Notes: generated by a model not told the origin, from the sequence alone. A stretch of DNA of 64,000 bases from Methylobacterium sp. Leaf123 (GCF_001423405.1 NZ_LMNS01000039.1:189975-253974); one strand, 5' to 3'; positions 39,192 to 48,783 are shown, numbered from the stretch's first letter. A program made the numbers and translations.

Positions 39192-40121
39192 ATGCGCATC
39201 GTCTTCATGGGAACGCCGGATTTCGCCGTTCCCACCCTCGACCGTCTCCACGCCGACGGGCACGCGATCGCCGCCGTCTATACCCGCGCCCCGGCCAGAG
39301 CCGGCCGCGGCATGGGCCTCAAGCTCTCTCCGGTCCATGCCCGCGCCGAGGCGCTGGGCATTCCCGTGTCGACGCCGACGACCCTCAAGACCGCGGAGGC
39401 GGCGGACGCGTTCGCCGCCCACGGCGCCGATGTGGCGGTCGTCGTCGCCTACGGCATGCTGCTCCCGCAACCGATCCTCGATTTGCCGCGCTTCGGCTGC
39501 CTCAACCTGCACGGCTCGCTCCTGCCGCGCTGGCGCGGGGCCGCGCCGATCCAGCGGGCGGTGATGGCGGGCGATGTGGAGAGCGGCGTCGGCGTGATGC
39601 GGATGGAGGCCGGGCTCGATACCGGGCCGGTGGCGATGGAAGCGCGCGTGCCGATTTCCGAAGGCATGACCGCGGGCGAGCTGCACGACGCGTTGATGCC
39701 GCTCGGCGCCGACCTGATGGGGCGGGCGATCCACGCGCTGGAACGGGACGGCCTCACCTTCACGCCGCAGGCGGAGGAGGGCGTCGTCTACGCCCACAAG
39801 ATCACCAACGAAGAGGCGCGGATCGACTGGTCGCGCCCGGCGGCGGAGGTCGCGCGCCACATCAACGGGCTGTCGCCGTTTCCGGGGGCCGCGTTCGAGG
39901 CCGATCTCGGCAAGGGCGCAGAGCGGGTGAAGGTGCTACGGGCCGTCACCGCCGAGGGGGCCGCCGCACCTGGGACGCTGCTCGATGCCGCTGCCACGGT
40001 GGCTTGCGGCACCGGCGCGGTGCGGCTCCTCGAACTGCGCCGGGCCGGCAAGGGCGGCACCGCCAGCGGCGAGGAATTCTTGCGCGGGGCGCGGCTGGCC
40101 GCGGGGGCGCGGCTCGGGTGA
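39192..40121 (+). CDS. fmt: Methionyl-tRNA formyltransferase
   Basis: The 309-residue enzyme formylates initiator Met-tRNA using 10-formyl-tetrahydrofolate. The start MRIVFMGTPDFAVPTL is typical. The N-terminal domain carries the catalytic Asn/His/Asp in LNLHGSLLPRWRGAAPIQRA and downstream GLDTGPV, and the C-terminal OB-like domain follows. It lies between def and truA with short gaps (10 and 13 bp), suggesting an operon def-fmt-truA. Confidence 0.97.
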   Translation: MRIVFMGTPDFAVPTLDRLHADGHAIAAVYTRAPARAGRGMGLKLSPVHARAEALGIPVSTPTTLKTAEAADAFAAHGADVAVVVAYGMLLPQPILDLPRFGCLNLHGSLLPRWRGAAPIQRAVMAGDVESGVGVMRMEAGLDTGPVAMEARVPISEGMTAGELHDALMPLGADLMGRAIHALERDGLTFTPQAEEGVVYAHKITNEEARIDWSRPAAEVARHINGLSPFPGAAFEADLGKGAERVKVLRAVTAEGAAAPGTLLDAAATVACGTGAVRLLELRRAGKGGTASGEEFLRGARLAAGARLG

Positions 40122-40134
40122 GCGCGCAAGCCTG

Positions 40135-40893
40135 ATGCCCCGCTACAAGCTCGTCATCGAGTACGACGGCGCCCCGTTCCGCGGCTGGCAGCGTCAGACC
40201 GACGATCCGACCGTACAGGGCGCCATCGAGACCGCCGTGACACGCTTCTCCGGCGAGACGGCGCGGCTCACCTGCGCCGGCCGCACCGATGCGGGCGTGC
40301 ACGCGATCCATCAGGTCGCCCATCTCGATCTTGCGAAGGCGTGGCGCACCGACACCGTGCGCGACGCGCTCAACGCGCATCTGCGGCCGCAGCCGGTCTC
40401 CATCCTCTCGGCCGAGATCGTCGGACCGGAGTTCGACGCGCGGCACTCGGCGATCCGGCGGCATTACCGCTACCGCATCCTCAACCGGCGCAGCCCCGCC
40501 GCGCTCACCCGCGCCCATGTCTGGCAGGTGCATTGGCCGCTCGATGCCGAGCTGATGCACGTGGCGGCGCAGCGGCTCCTCGGCCACCACGATTTCACGG
40601 CGTTCCGCGCCGCCGAGTGCCAGGCCAAATCGCCCATGCGCACGCTCGAACAGCTCGACGTGACCCGCCAGCGGATGGGCCTTTTCGAGGAGATCGTGAT
40701 CGCGACCTCGGCGCGCTCGTTCCTGCACCATCAGGTGCGGGCCATGGCCGGCACGCTGATGCTCGCGGGCTGCAAACGCCTCTCCGCCGACGATGTGGCG
40801 GAGATTCTGGCGACGGGGGCCAAGCACCGCTGCGGCCCGCTGGCGCCGGCCTGCGGGCTGACCTTCGTCGGGGTCGATTACGACGAGAAGTAA
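40135..40893 (+). CDS. truA: tRNA pseudouridine(38-40) synthase
   Basis: The 252-residue TruA isomerises uridines 38-40 of tRNA anticodon arms. The catalytic aspartate is in CAGRTDAGVHAIHQVAHL; other family motifs are YKLVIEYDGAPFRGWQRQ and FLHHQVRAMAGTLML. Its 3' end overlaps the 3' end of convergent dapE by 16 bp, so both stops lie within the other gene. Confidence 0.97.
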   Translation: MPRYKLVIEYDGAPFRGWQRQTDDPTVQGAIETAVTRFSGETARLTCAGRTDAGVHAIHQVAHLDLAKAWRTDTVRDALNAHLRPQPVSILSAEIVGPEFDARHSAIRRHYRYRILNRRSPAALTRAHVWQVHWPLDAELMHVAAQRLLGHHDFTAFRAAECQAKSPMRTLEQLDVTRQRMGLFEEIVIATSARSFLHHQVRAMAGTLMLAGCKRLSADDVAEILATGAKHRCGPLAPACGLTFVGVDYDEK

Positions 40894-42041
40894 ACGTCCA
40901 GCACCCGCCCGTAGATCGCGGTGAGCCGCTCCAGATCCGCCACCGCCACCCGCTCGTCGGTCTCGTGCATGGTCCGCCCGACAAGGCCGAACTCGATCAC
41001 CGGGCAGGCATCCTTGATGAAGCGCGCGTCCGAGGTGCCCCCCGTGGTGGAGAGCGCCGGGCGCCGTCCGGTCTCGGCCTCGATCGCATCCGCCACCCGA
41101 TCGACGAAAGCGTCGGGCTGCGTCAGGAAGGCGGGGGAGTTCGAGGGCTGAAGGTCGAGGCTGAACCGCACCGTGGTGCCGGCCGCCGCCTCCAGCCGCC
41201 GCCGGATCTCAGCGCCAAGCGTGTCGGCGGTCCAGTCGTCGTTGAAGCGCACGTTGAACACGGCCTTGGCCGAGGCCGGGATCACGTTGGTGGCCGGGTT
41301 GCCGACATCGATCGTCGTGAATTCGAGGTTCGACGCGTCGAAATGCGCGGTGCCGCCGTCGAGCGGTTCGGCGGTCAGCGCCGAGGCGAGGCGGAGGAGG
41401 CCGGGGATCGGGTTCTCGGCCCGGTGCGGATAGGCGACGTGGCCCTGGCGCCCGTGCACGGTGATGCGCCCGGTGAGCGAGCCGCGCCGGCCGATCTTGA
41501 TCATCTCGCCGAGGGTATCGGGGTTGGTCGGCTCGCCGAGCAGGCAATGGTCGAAGCGTTCGCCGCGCGCCCGCGCCCAGTCGAGCAGCTTGACGGTGCC
41601 GTTGACCGCCGGCCCCTCCTCGTCGCCCGTGACGAGGAAGGCAATGGAGCCGCCGAAATCCGGCCCGTGCCGGTCGAGGAAGGCGAGCGTCGCGGCGAGC
41701 ATGCAGGCGATGCCGCCCTTCATGTCCACCGCACCGCGCCCGTAGAGGAAACCGTCGGCGACTTCGCCTGAGAACGGTCCGTGGGTCCACGAACCCACCT
41801 CGCCCGGCGGCACCACGTCGGTATGGCCGGCAAAGACGAGGACCGGGCCTGCGGTGCCGAAGCGGGCGTAGAGATTCTCGATGTCCGGCGTGCCGGCTTG
41901 CGAGAAGACCGGGCGCTCGACGGAGAAGCCCGCCCGCGAAAGACGATCCGCCAGGAAGGACAAGGCGCCGCCCTCCTCCGGGGTGACGGAAGGGCAGCGG
42001 ATCAGCACCTGGGCGAGGGCAAGGGGGGAGTGATCGGACAA
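40878..42041 (-). CDS. dapE: Succinyl-diaminopimelate desuccinylase
   Basis: The 387-residue M20-family dizinc hydrolase of lysine/diaminopimelate biosynthesis has metal-binding and catalytic motifs VFAGHTDVVPPG, GAVDMKGG and TGDEEGPAVNG, plus the dimerisation domain in the middle. It cleaves N-succinyl-L,L-diaminopimelate. It is transcribed toward truA with a 16-bp 3' overlap. A palindromic repeat lies upstream of its start. Confidence 0.95.
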   Translation of the reverse strand: MSDHSPLALAQVLIRCPSVTPEEGGALSFLADRLSRAGFSVERPVFSQAGTPDIENLYARFGTAGPVLVFAGHTDVVPPGEVGSWTHGPFSGEVADGFLYGRGAVDMKGGIACMLAATLAFLDRHGPDFGGSIAFLVTGDEEGPAVNGTVKLLDWARARGERFDHCLLGEPTNPDTLGEMIKIGRRGSLTGRITVHGRQGHVAYPHRAENPIPGLLRLASALTAEPLDGGTAHFDASNLEFTTIDVGNPATNVIPASAKAVFNVRFNDDWTADTLGAEIRRRLEAAAGTTVRFSLDLQPSNSPAFLTQPDAFVDRVADAIEAETGRRPALSTTGGTSDARFIKDACPVIEFGLVGRTMHETDERVAVADLERLTAIYGRVLDVYFSS

Positions 42042-42065
42042 GGGCGGTCCCGGTGGCTCGCTTCT

Positions 42066-42192
42066 CCCATCCGCTCCCTCATCCTGAGGTGCCCGCGCCA
42101 GCGGGCCTCGAAGGATCGTCCAGTTGCGGTGCGATCCCTGGAGGATCCTTCGAGGCTGCTCCGCAGCACCTCAGGATGAGGGAGCGGGTGGG
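42066..42192. repeat. Palindromic intergenic repeat, copy 2
   Basis: The outer arms 42066-42092 and 42166-42192 pair over 27 bases with one mismatch. A nested pair, CCTCGAAGGATC and GATCCTTCGAGG, lies inside, so the element could form a cruciform. It shares the outer core CCTCATCCTGAGGTGC and the GCGATCCCTGGAG segment with the copy at 10919-11033. It lies between the divergent dapE and moeB-like genes. Confidence 0.88.
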
Positions 42193-42290
42193 AAAACAGT
42201 GACTCTTCGTTGGTGGGCCAGCCCTAGCACGCACCTGCTCCGTGCGCAGCAAGCCCCCGACCGCTTCCGCTCCCCGTCCAAGCGGCTTAC

Positions 42291-43118
42291 ATGGCGCACA
42301 TGGCCCTCAACTCCCAAGAGATTGAACGCTACGCCCGCCACCTCGTCCTGCGCGAGGTCGGCGGCCCGGGTCAGGCCCGGCTGAAGGCGGGGCGCGTGCT
42401 CGTTATCGGCGCGGGCGGGCTTGGCGCGCCGCTGATCCAGTATCTCGCCGCGGCCGGTCTCGGCACGATCGGCATCGTCGATGACGACACCGTCTCGCTG
42501 TCGAACCTGCAGCGTCAGGTCATCCACGGCACGCCCGATATCGGCCGCCCGAAGGTCGAGAGCGCGGCGGAGGCCGTGGCCCGGCTCAACCCGCATGTGC
42601 GCGTCGAGACCCATGCCTGCCGGCTGACGCCCGAGAACGCGCTGGCTTTGCTCGCCGACTACGATCTCGTTGCCGACGGTTCGGACAACTTCGCCACCCG
42701 CTACGCCGTCTCGGATGCTTGCTTTGCCGGCAAAAAACCGCTGGTGACGGCGGCGCTCGGTGCCTTCGACGGCTCGCTCACGACGATCCGCGCTCACGAG
42801 ACCGGACCGACGGGTGAGCCGAACCCGACCTATCGCTGCCTGTTCCCGAGTCCGCCGCCGCCGGGCAGCGTCGCGCCCTGTGCCGAGGCCGGCGTGCTCG
42901 GGGCGCTCGCCGGCGTGATGGGCTCGCTGATGGCGATGGAGGTGATCCGGGCGCTGGCCGGTTTCGGCGAGCCCCTGGTCGGGCGCTTGCTGATGGTGGA
43001 CGCCCGCTCGATGCGCTTCGAGACGCTGGCCTATGCCTGGGACCCGGACAACCCGCTGAACGGGGTCAGGACAAGCCCGGCAGCCGAGCCGGCGAGGCCC
43101 CCGCTTCCGCCGCGTTGA
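42291..43118 (+). CDS. moeB: MoeB/ThiF-family adenylyltransferase
   Basis: The 275-residue E1-like protein activates the C-terminal glycine of a ubiquitin-like sulfur carrier (MoaD or ThiS) by adenylation. It shows RYARHLVLREVGGPGQ, the ATP-binding RVLVIGAGGLGAPLIQYLA, DDDTVSLSNLQRQVIH, and the conserved CAEAGVLGALAGVMG with a cysteine. No rhodanese domain is fused. MoeB and ThiF cannot be separated with certainty; no moa or thi gene is adjacent, though thiC lies near the window end. The start may be 42291 or the second ATG at 42300. Its 3' end overlaps the convergent DUF1186 gene by 53 bp. Confidence 0.85.
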   Translation: MAHMALNSQEIERYARHLVLREVGGPGQARLKAGRVLVIGAGGLGAPLIQYLAAAGLGTIGIVDDDTVSLSNLQRQVIHGTPDIGRPKVESAAEAVARLNPHVRVETHACRLTPENALALLADYDLVADGSDNFATRYAVSDACFAGKKPLVTAALGAFDGSLTTIRAHETGPTGEPNPTYRCLFPSPPPPGSVAPCAEAGVLGALAGVMGSLMAMEVIRALAGFGEPLVGRLLMVDARSMRFETLAYAWDPDNPLNGVRTSPAAEPARPPLPPR

Positions 43119-43941
43119 GGCAGCACTTCTTGTACTTCTTGCCCGAGCCGCAGGGGCAGGGATCGTTGCGGCCCACATCCTTGAACGGGTTCTTGACCGG
43201 CTGGCCGTAGGATTCCGCGGTCCAGGCCAGCGCACCGACCGGGTCGTCGAGATAGCCGTAGCGGTGGGCATCGAAGGCGCTCAGGTCCGGCGGCGCGGCG
43301 CTCGCCTGTTTGAGCGCCTTGCGGAACCACGCAAGATCGCTGAACTCGTCGGTGATGCGGCCATCGCGCCGGGCCGCCTCCGCCCGCGGGGCGAGCGCGA
43401 TCAGCCCGAGATAGGCGATGGCCTCTTCCCAGCCGATCCAGGCCGGGGCCTCCTCGACCGCCGCGCGCGCCTCGTCGAAGCGCACGAGCAGGGCTTCCGC
43501 CTCGGCGAGGGGAATCCGGCCCTGCCGCGTCAGGAAGCCCAAAGCCGCGAAGGCCGCGTTGCGCAGGAAGTCGTCGGCCGTGCTGTCGAGGATCAGCCGG
43601 GCCAGCGCCGCGGTGTCGCCGTCGAAGGTCGAGGCGATCACCGCCGGGAGCGTCTCGGCCGAGGCGTCGCCGAGAAGCCCGTCGACCGCCTCGCCGTCCT
43701 GGCGCATCAGGCGCATCAAGAGCGGGAAGACCCGCGTGTCGCGCGCCGCGGCCAGCGCGTGCAGCCCCCAGAACAGGAGGTTGGTCTCCTCGTCCGCGAT
43801 CGCCTCGGCATCCGCCGCCGCCCGCTCCAGCAGGGCGAGCACCGGTTCGGCGACCGCCTCGGGATTCTGGGCGGCCCGCTTCAGCGCCTCGGCCGGGAGA
43901 TGGTTCTCTTGCGTGAGAACCGCGACGAGGTCCGCATCCAT
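43066..43941 (-). CDS. DUF1186/SEC-C motif protein
   Basis: This 291-residue protein is mostly helical repeats (HEAT-like Ala/Leu/Glu-rich segments over about residues 20-200), with a C-terminal SEC-C zinc motif GRNDPCPCGSGKKYKKCC, as in SecA and many stand-alone proteins. The family's role is unknown; the SEC-C motif suggests contact with ribosome or protein partners. The start at the second ATG (43941) is preferred because a GGGAGAG lies six bases before it. The gene overlaps moeB by 53 bp at the 3' end. Confidence 0.85.
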   Translation of the reverse strand: MDADLVAVLTQENHLPAEALKRAAQNPEAVAEPVLALLERAAADAEAIADEETNLLFWGLHALAAARDTRVFPLLMRLMRQDGEAVDGLLGDASAETLPAVIASTFDGDTAALARLILDSTADDFLRNAAFAALGFLTRQGRIPLAEAEALLVRFDEARAAVEEAPAWIGWEEAIAYLGLIALAPRAEAARRDGRITDEFSDLAWFRKALKQASAAPPDLSAFDAHRYGYLDDPVGALAWTAESYGQPVKNPFKDVGRNDPCPCGSGKKYKKCCLNAAEAGASPARLPGLS

Positions 43942-43968
43942 GACCATCTCTCCCTCGGCCTCTCTCGA

Positions 43969-46392
43969 TCAGGAGCGCAGGGTCGCGCCGGTCTTCTTCG
44001 ACACCTCGGCGACGATCTTGGCGCTCACCGCCTCGATCTCCGCATCGGTGAGGGTGCGCTCGGAGGGTTGCAGCCGCACCGCGACCGCGACCGACTTCGA
44101 CCCGTCCGGAATGCCGGCGCCCTCGTAGAGGTCGAACACCTCGATCCCGGTGATCAGCTTGCGCTCGGCGCCCTGGGCCGCCTTGAGGATGTCGGCGGCG
44201 GCCACGTCGCGGGGGACGACGAAGGCGAAGTCGCGGGAGATCGCCTGAAGGTCGGACAGAGCCAGGGCGGGCTTGGCCTTGGTCGGCCGGTGGCGCGGCA
44301 GCGGCAGGGAATCGAGGGTGATCTCAAAGGCGACCAGCGTACCCTTGAGGTCCATCGCCTTCAGGAGCCGCGGATGCAGCTCGCCGAAATGGCCGACCAC
44401 GTTCTTCGGCCCGAATTGCAGCGTGCCCGAGCGGCCCGGATGCAGCCAGTCGGGCCCGCCGGCCACGACCTGAAGCCCGCCGGTCGGGACGCCGAGCGCC
44501 GCGAGCAGCGCCAGCGCGTCGGCCTTGGCCTCGAACGCATCGACCGTCTCGGCCGCGCCGCTCCAGTGGCGGCCCGCGCCGGCATGGCGCGCCGTGCCGC
44601 GGCGCAGGCCGGTGGCGCGCAACGACTGGCCCTCCGGCTCGTCGCTGGCGAAGCACTGGCCGACCTCGAACAGGGCGGTGTCGGGGAAGCCGCGGTCGGC
44701 GTTGCGCTGCGCGGCCCGCAACAGGCCCGGCACGAGGCTCGGACGCATATCGGAGAGGTCGGCGGCGATGGGGTTGGCGAGCGCGAGATCCGCCCCGCCG
44801 CCGCCGAACAGCCGGGCATCCTCGTGCGCGACGAAGGAATAGGTCACCGCCTCCAGCATGCCGCGGCCTGCCAGCGCCCGCTTGGCGAGGCGACCGCGCC
44901 GCTGCAGCACGGTGAGCATCGGCTCGACCGCCACCGTCTCGACGCGCGGCAGCGGCTTCGGCTCGATCCGGTCGAGGCCGGCGATGCGCACGATCTCCTC
45001 GACGAGGTCGGCCTTGCCTTCCACGTCCGGCCGCCAGGACGGCGGCAGCACCTTCACCCGGTCACCCGAGCCGGAGATGTGGAAGCCGAGCGACTCCAGC
45101 GTCACCTTCATCTCGGCCCGCGACAGCTCGATGCCGGCCAGCCGCCGCACCTCGGTCCAGGGGAAATCGATGACGCGGTCGAGATCCGGAATCTCGCCGG
45201 CGACGCGCGCCTCGCTCGGGCTGCCGCCGCACAGGTCGATCACGAGGCGGGTGGCGAGGTCGAGCCCCGGCAGGGCGAAGGCCGGATCGACGCCGCGCTC
45301 GAAGCGGTAGCGGGCATCGGTGATGATGCCGAGGCGCCGCCCGGTGCGGGCGATGTTGCGTGGATCCCAGAGGGCCGACTCGATCAGCACGTCGGTGGTG
45401 CTCTCGTCGCAGCCGGAGGCCTCGCCGCCCATGATGCCGGCGATCGACTCGACGCCGTTGCCGTCGGCGATCACCACGGCGTCGGAATCGAGCCGGTAGG
45501 TCTTGCCGTCCAGCGCGACGAGGCTCTCGCCCTCCTCGGCCCGGCGCACGGTGAGGCCGCCCGCGACCTTGCGCGCGTCGAAGACGTGCAGCGGCCGGCC
45601 GCGGTCGAAGGTCATGTAGTTGGTGATGTCGACCAGTGCGTTGATCGGGCGCAGGCCGATCGCCCGCAGGCGCTTCTGCATCCACTCGGGCGACGGACCG
45701 TTCTTGACGCCGCGCACGAGGCGGAGCGCGAAGAGCGGGCAGAGGTTTTGGTCGTGCGGCTCGAACTGGAGGGTCACCGGCACGGGGCAGTGCCCCTCGC
45801 CCCGCACCGGCGGCATCGGCTCGCGCTTGAGGGTGCCGAGGCCGGTGGCGGCGAGATCGCGGGCGATGCCGTGGATCGAGGTGCAGTCCGAGCGGTTCGG
45901 CGTCAGGTTGATCTCGATGACCGGATCGTCGAGCCCGGCCCAGAGGGCGTAGGGCGTGCCGACCGGCGCGTCGGCGGGCAGGTCGAGGATGCCGTCATGG
46001 TCCTCGCCGAGGCCGAGTTCCGCGCCGGAGCAGAGCATGCCGCGGCTCTCGACGCCGCGGATCGTGCCGACCGACAGGGTCATGGCCTTGCCCGGAACGT
46101 AGGTGCCGGGCGGAGCGAAGACCGAGAGCATGCCCGCGCGGGCGTTCGGCGCGCCGCAGACGACCTGAAGCGGCTGGCCGTCGCCGGCATCGACCTGACA
46201 GACACGCAGGCGGTCGGCATTCGGGTGCTGCTCGGCCGAGATCACCTGCGCGATCACGTAGGGGCGAAGCGCGGCGGCCTTGTCCTCGATGCCTTCGACC
46301 TCGAGGCCGATCCGCGTCAGCGTCTCGGCGATCGCGTCGAGCGAGGCCTCGGTGTCGAGGTGGTCCTTGAGCCAGGAGAGGGTGAATTTCAT
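43969..46392 (-). CDS. pheT: Phenylalanine-tRNA ligase beta subunit
   Basis: The 807-residue beta chain of the (alpha-beta)2 synthetase has an N-terminal tRNA-binding OB domain (about 40-150: VCQVDAGDGQPLQVVCGAPN), B3/B4 editing domain (about 220-390), B5 domain (RRLAGIELSRAEMKVTLESL) and a C-terminal anticodon-binding domain (ISRDFAFVVPRDV). It follows pheS by 64 bp on the same strand. Confidence 0.97.
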   Translation of the reverse strand: MKFTLSWLKDHLDTEASLDAIAETLTRIGLEVEGIEDKAAALRPYVIAQVISAEQHPNADRLRVCQVDAGDGQPLQVVCGAPNARAGMLSVFAPPGTYVPGKAMTLSVGTIRGVESRGMLCSGAELGLGEDHDGILDLPADAPVGTPYALWAGLDDPVIEINLTPNRSDCTSIHGIARDLAATGLGTLKREPMPPVRGEGHCPVPVTLQFEPHDQNLCPLFALRLVRGVKNGPSPEWMQKRLRAIGLRPINALVDITNYMTFDRGRPLHVFDARKVAGGLTVRRAEEGESLVALDGKTYRLDSDAVVIADGNGVESIAGIMGGEASGCDESTTDVLIESALWDPRNIARTGRRLGIITDARYRFERGVDPAFALPGLDLATRLVIDLCGGSPSEARVAGEIPDLDRVIDFPWTEVRRLAGIELSRAEMKVTLESLGFHISGSGDRVKVLPPSWRPDVEGKADLVEEIVRIAGLDRIEPKPLPRVETVAVEPMLTVLQRRGRLAKRALAGRGMLEAVTYSFVAHEDARLFGGGGADLALANPIAADLSDMRPSLVPGLLRAAQRNADRGFPDTALFEVGQCFASDEPEGQSLRATGLRRGTARHAGAGRHWSGAAETVDAFEAKADALALLAALGVPTGGLQVVAGGPDWLHPGRSGTLQFGPKNVVGHFGELHPRLLKAMDLKGTLVAFEITLDSLPLPRHRPTKAKPALALSDLQAISRDFAFVVPRDVAAADILKAAQGAERKLITGIEVFDLYEGAGIPDGSKSVAVAVRLQPSERTLTDAEIEAVSAKIVAEVSKKTGATLRS

Positions 46393-46456
46393 CTCAGAAC
46401 ATCCTCGCGGCCGCCGGAGCGGACCGGGCCGGGATCGAAAGGCGGGGCGGCGGGGC

Positions 46457-47536
46457 TCAGGCGGTCAGGCCGCCGACCAGGCTCGGCACGTCGATCGGCC
46501 GGAAGCCGTAATGCTCCAGCCAGCGCACATCCGCCTCGAAGAAGGGGCGCAGGTCCGGCATGCCGTATTTGAGCATGGCGAGACGGTCGATGCCCATGCC
46601 GAAGGCGAAGCCCTGGACCTGATCCGGGTCGAGCCCGCCGCTGCGCAGCACGTTCGGGTGGACCATGCCGCAGCCCAGAACCTCCAGCCAGTCGGTGCCC
46701 TCGCCGAAGCGCAGCTCCCCGCCCTTGCGCGAGCATTGGATATCGACCTCGGCCGACGGCTCGGTGAAGGGGAAGAACGAGGGGCGGAAACGCATCGTCA
46801 CGTTCTCGACCTCGAAGAAGGCGCGGCAGAACGATTCGAGCACCCATTTCAGGTTGGCGATGTTGGCCGAACGGTCGATGACAAGGCCCTCGACCTGGTG
46901 GAACATCGGCGTGTGGGTCTGGTCGGAATCGTGCCGGTAGGTGCGGCCGGGCATGATCACGCGGATCGGCGGCTGCTTGGCGCGCATGGTGCGCACCTGA
47001 ACCGGCGAGGTGTGGGTGCGCAGGAGCTTGCGCCGCCCGAGATGGTCGGGGGCAAGGAAGAACGTGTCGTGCATCTCCCGCGCCGGGTGGCCTTCGGGGA
47101 AGTTCAGCGCGGTGAAGTTCAGCTCGTCCGTCTCGATATCGGGCCCTTCCGCCACCGAGAAGCCGAGATCGGCGAAGATCGCGGTGATTTCCTCGATCAC
47201 CTGGCTGATCGGGTGGATGCGGCCGCGGATCTCCGGCGCCTCGCGAAGGGGCAGCGTCACGTCGATCCGCTCGGCGGCGAGCCGCGCATCGAGGGCGGCG
47301 TTCGCCAGCGCCTCTCGCTTCTGAGCGATCGCGCCCTGAACCCGGTCGCGCAGGCCGTTGATGAGGGGGCCGCGCTCCTTGCGCTCCTCCGGCGTCATCG
47401 CGCCCAGCGTCTTCAGCAGCTCCGAGACGCTGCCCTTCTTGCCGAGCGCCGCGACGCGCAGGGCTTCGAGGCTGGCCTCGTCCCCGGCCTGCTCGATCTG
47501 CCCGAGAAGATCGCGTTCGAGAGCGTCGAGATCCAT
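46457..47536 (-). CDS. pheS: Phenylalanine-tRNA ligase alpha subunit
   Basis: The 359-residue catalytic chain has an N-terminal coiled-coil arm (about 1-90) and the class II motifs in HPISQVIEEITAIFADLGF, HDTFFLAPD, LRTHTSPVQVRTM (motif 2 region) and GMGIDRLAMLKYGM (motif 3). The start at MDLDALERDLLGQ (47536) is the family start. It charges tRNA-Phe together with PheT. Confidence 0.97.
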   Translation of the reverse strand: MDLDALERDLLGQIEQAGDEASLEALRVAALGKKGSVSELLKTLGAMTPEERKERGPLINGLRDRVQGAIAQKREALANAALDARLAAERIDVTLPLREAPEIRGRIHPISQVIEEITAIFADLGFSVAEGPDIETDELNFTALNFPEGHPAREMHDTFFLAPDHLGRRKLLRTHTSPVQVRTMRAKQPPIRVIMPGRTYRHDSDQTHTPMFHQVEGLVIDRSANIANLKWVLESFCRAFFEVENVTMRFRPSFFPFTEPSAEVDIQCSRKGGELRFGEGTDWLEVLGCGMVHPNVLRSGGLDPDQVQGFAFGMGIDRLAMLKYGMPDLRPFFEADVRWLEHYGFRPIDVPSLVGGLTA

Positions 47537-47653
47537 TACCGCTGTCCTTGGCCAGTCGTCCGGGGCTGCCTTCGCGCGTCGTTCGCATTCCTGCAAGCGC
47601 GCGAATGGGGCGGGCCGGGGCCGTCGGGCCGACATGCCCCGGCCTGAAATGAA

Positions 47654-47683
47654 GAAGGCGCGGCGCTTGCCGCGCCGCGCCTT
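47654..47683 (-). terminator. GC hairpin between rplT and pheS
   Basis: AAGGCGCGGCG (47654-47664) pairs exactly with 47673-47683 around an 8-base loop, about 40 bp after the rplT stop. On the minus strand the stem is followed by CTTCTTCATTT, a modest pyrimidine-rich tail. It may end ribosomal transcripts or attenuate pheST. Confidence 0.5.
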
Positions 47684-47720
47684 GTCAGAACTTCGAGCGT
47701 TCCGCCGTTCGGCGGAGCGA

Positions 47721-48086
47721 TCAGGCGGCCTTCGGCAGGGCCGACTTCGCCTTCTCGACCACGGCCGCGAAGGCGGCCGGCTCGTGGATGGCGAGTTCGG
47801 AGAGGGCCTTGCGGTCCACCTGGATGCCGGACTTCGCCAGAGCATTGATGAAGCGGGAATAGGTCAGGCCATGCGCGCGCACCGCCGCGTTGAGCCGCTG
47901 GATCCAGAGAGCGCGGAAGGTGCGCTTCTTGTTCTTGCGGTCGCGGTAGGCGTACTGCAGACCCTTCTCCACCGCCTGCTTGGCGATGCGGATCGTATTC
48001 TTGCGGCGGCCGTAATAGCCCTTGGCAGCCTTCAGAACCTTCTTGTGCTTCGCGTGACTAGTCACGCCACGTTTGACGCGGGCCAT
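47721..48086 (-). CDS. rplT: 50S ribosomal protein L20
   Basis: The 121-residue basic protein begins MARVKRGVTSHAKHKKVLKA and contains RKNTIRIAKQAVEKGLQYAY, the standard L20 sequence. It acts in early 50S assembly and, in many bacteria, represses its own operon. It lies 53 bp after rpmI on the same strand. Confidence 0.98.
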   Translation of the reverse strand: MARVKRGVTSHAKHKKVLKAAKGYYGRRKNTIRIAKQAVEKGLQYAYRDRKNKKRTFRALWIQRLNAAVRAHGLTYSRFINALAKSGIQVDRKALSELAIHEPAAFAAVVEKAKSALPKAA

Positions 48087-48139
48087 GGGAGATCTCCTGG
48101 AACGTTAAGACAAAACAGATCGCGGGGGGGTGGAAGAAC

Positions 48140-48343
48140 TTACCGCTGGTTCGGCAGGAAGTACTTCTTCACGTTGGCGGCATCGCCCTCGAACAGGGTC
48201 GTGGTGCCGCGCAGGTTGCGGATCTGCTTGTTGGTCCGCTTGATCATCCCGTGGCGCTTGCCGGCCTGGGCGTACATCACCTTACCGGTGCCGGTGATCT
48301 TGAAGCGCTTCTTGGCGCCCGACTTCGTCTTCAGCTTGGGCAT
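48140..48343 (-). CDS. rpmI: 50S ribosomal protein L35
   Basis: The 67-residue protein begins MPKLKTKSGAKKRFKITGTG and is rich in Lys/Arg, the standard L35. An AGGAGAG site lies right before the ATG at 48343. The usual upstream partner infC is not adjacent; it lies 4.3 kb away at 52607-53137, beyond two glycan genes. Confidence 0.98.
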   Translation of the reverse strand: MPKLKTKSGAKKRFKITGTGKVMYAQAGKRHGMIKRTNKQIRNLRGTTTLFEGDAANVKKYFLPNQR

Positions 48344-48783
48344 TTCGCTCTCCTGAAACGCGACAGCGATCCGGCCGGCGGCCGGAACTTCGCGCTTGAT
48401 GCTGCTGGAGCAACGGGAACCGCCACGGCAGCCCTAATCGGCCGGGCGGTTCGACGCGGGCGGCTTATGGCAGAAACCTTTTGGAGTTTCAATCGACCCG
48501 CTTGCGACCCACGTGCTCGGAGCCGCGCTCGCGGGCACGGCTTCCTCACGTGGCGTGCTCATTGCGTGCCGGACACCGTCAGGGCGCGACAGCGCCGGAG
48601 GCAGTCCGGCCGGCTAACATATGTGGAAAACCGGTATTGTGTGGGCTTGCAAAGATTGCCGCTCGCCCCATTCGCGGGGCGGAACCATAAACCTTGGCTG
48701 TCTGTTTCGTTCATGTCCCGCTCAGGCCGCGTCCCCCATTAGTCTCGCCAACATCCCTATTTCCTGTCACAGGAGACGTCTTC
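48344..48783. other. Divergent intergenic region rpmI/GT4
   Basis: This 440-bp gap holds the promoter of rpmI-rplT (minus) and that of the glycosyltransferase gene (plus). AT-richer sequence occurs near 48615-48720. I see no coding frame with good composition and no clear regulatory motif beyond the AGGAG site at 48771-48775 for the plus-strand gene. Confidence 0.45.

Noticed and set aside
43264..46572. An 1102-residue plus-strand frame opposite the DUF1186 gene and pheT
   Set aside because: Antisense shadow of pheT in GC-rich DNA; no recognisable domain.
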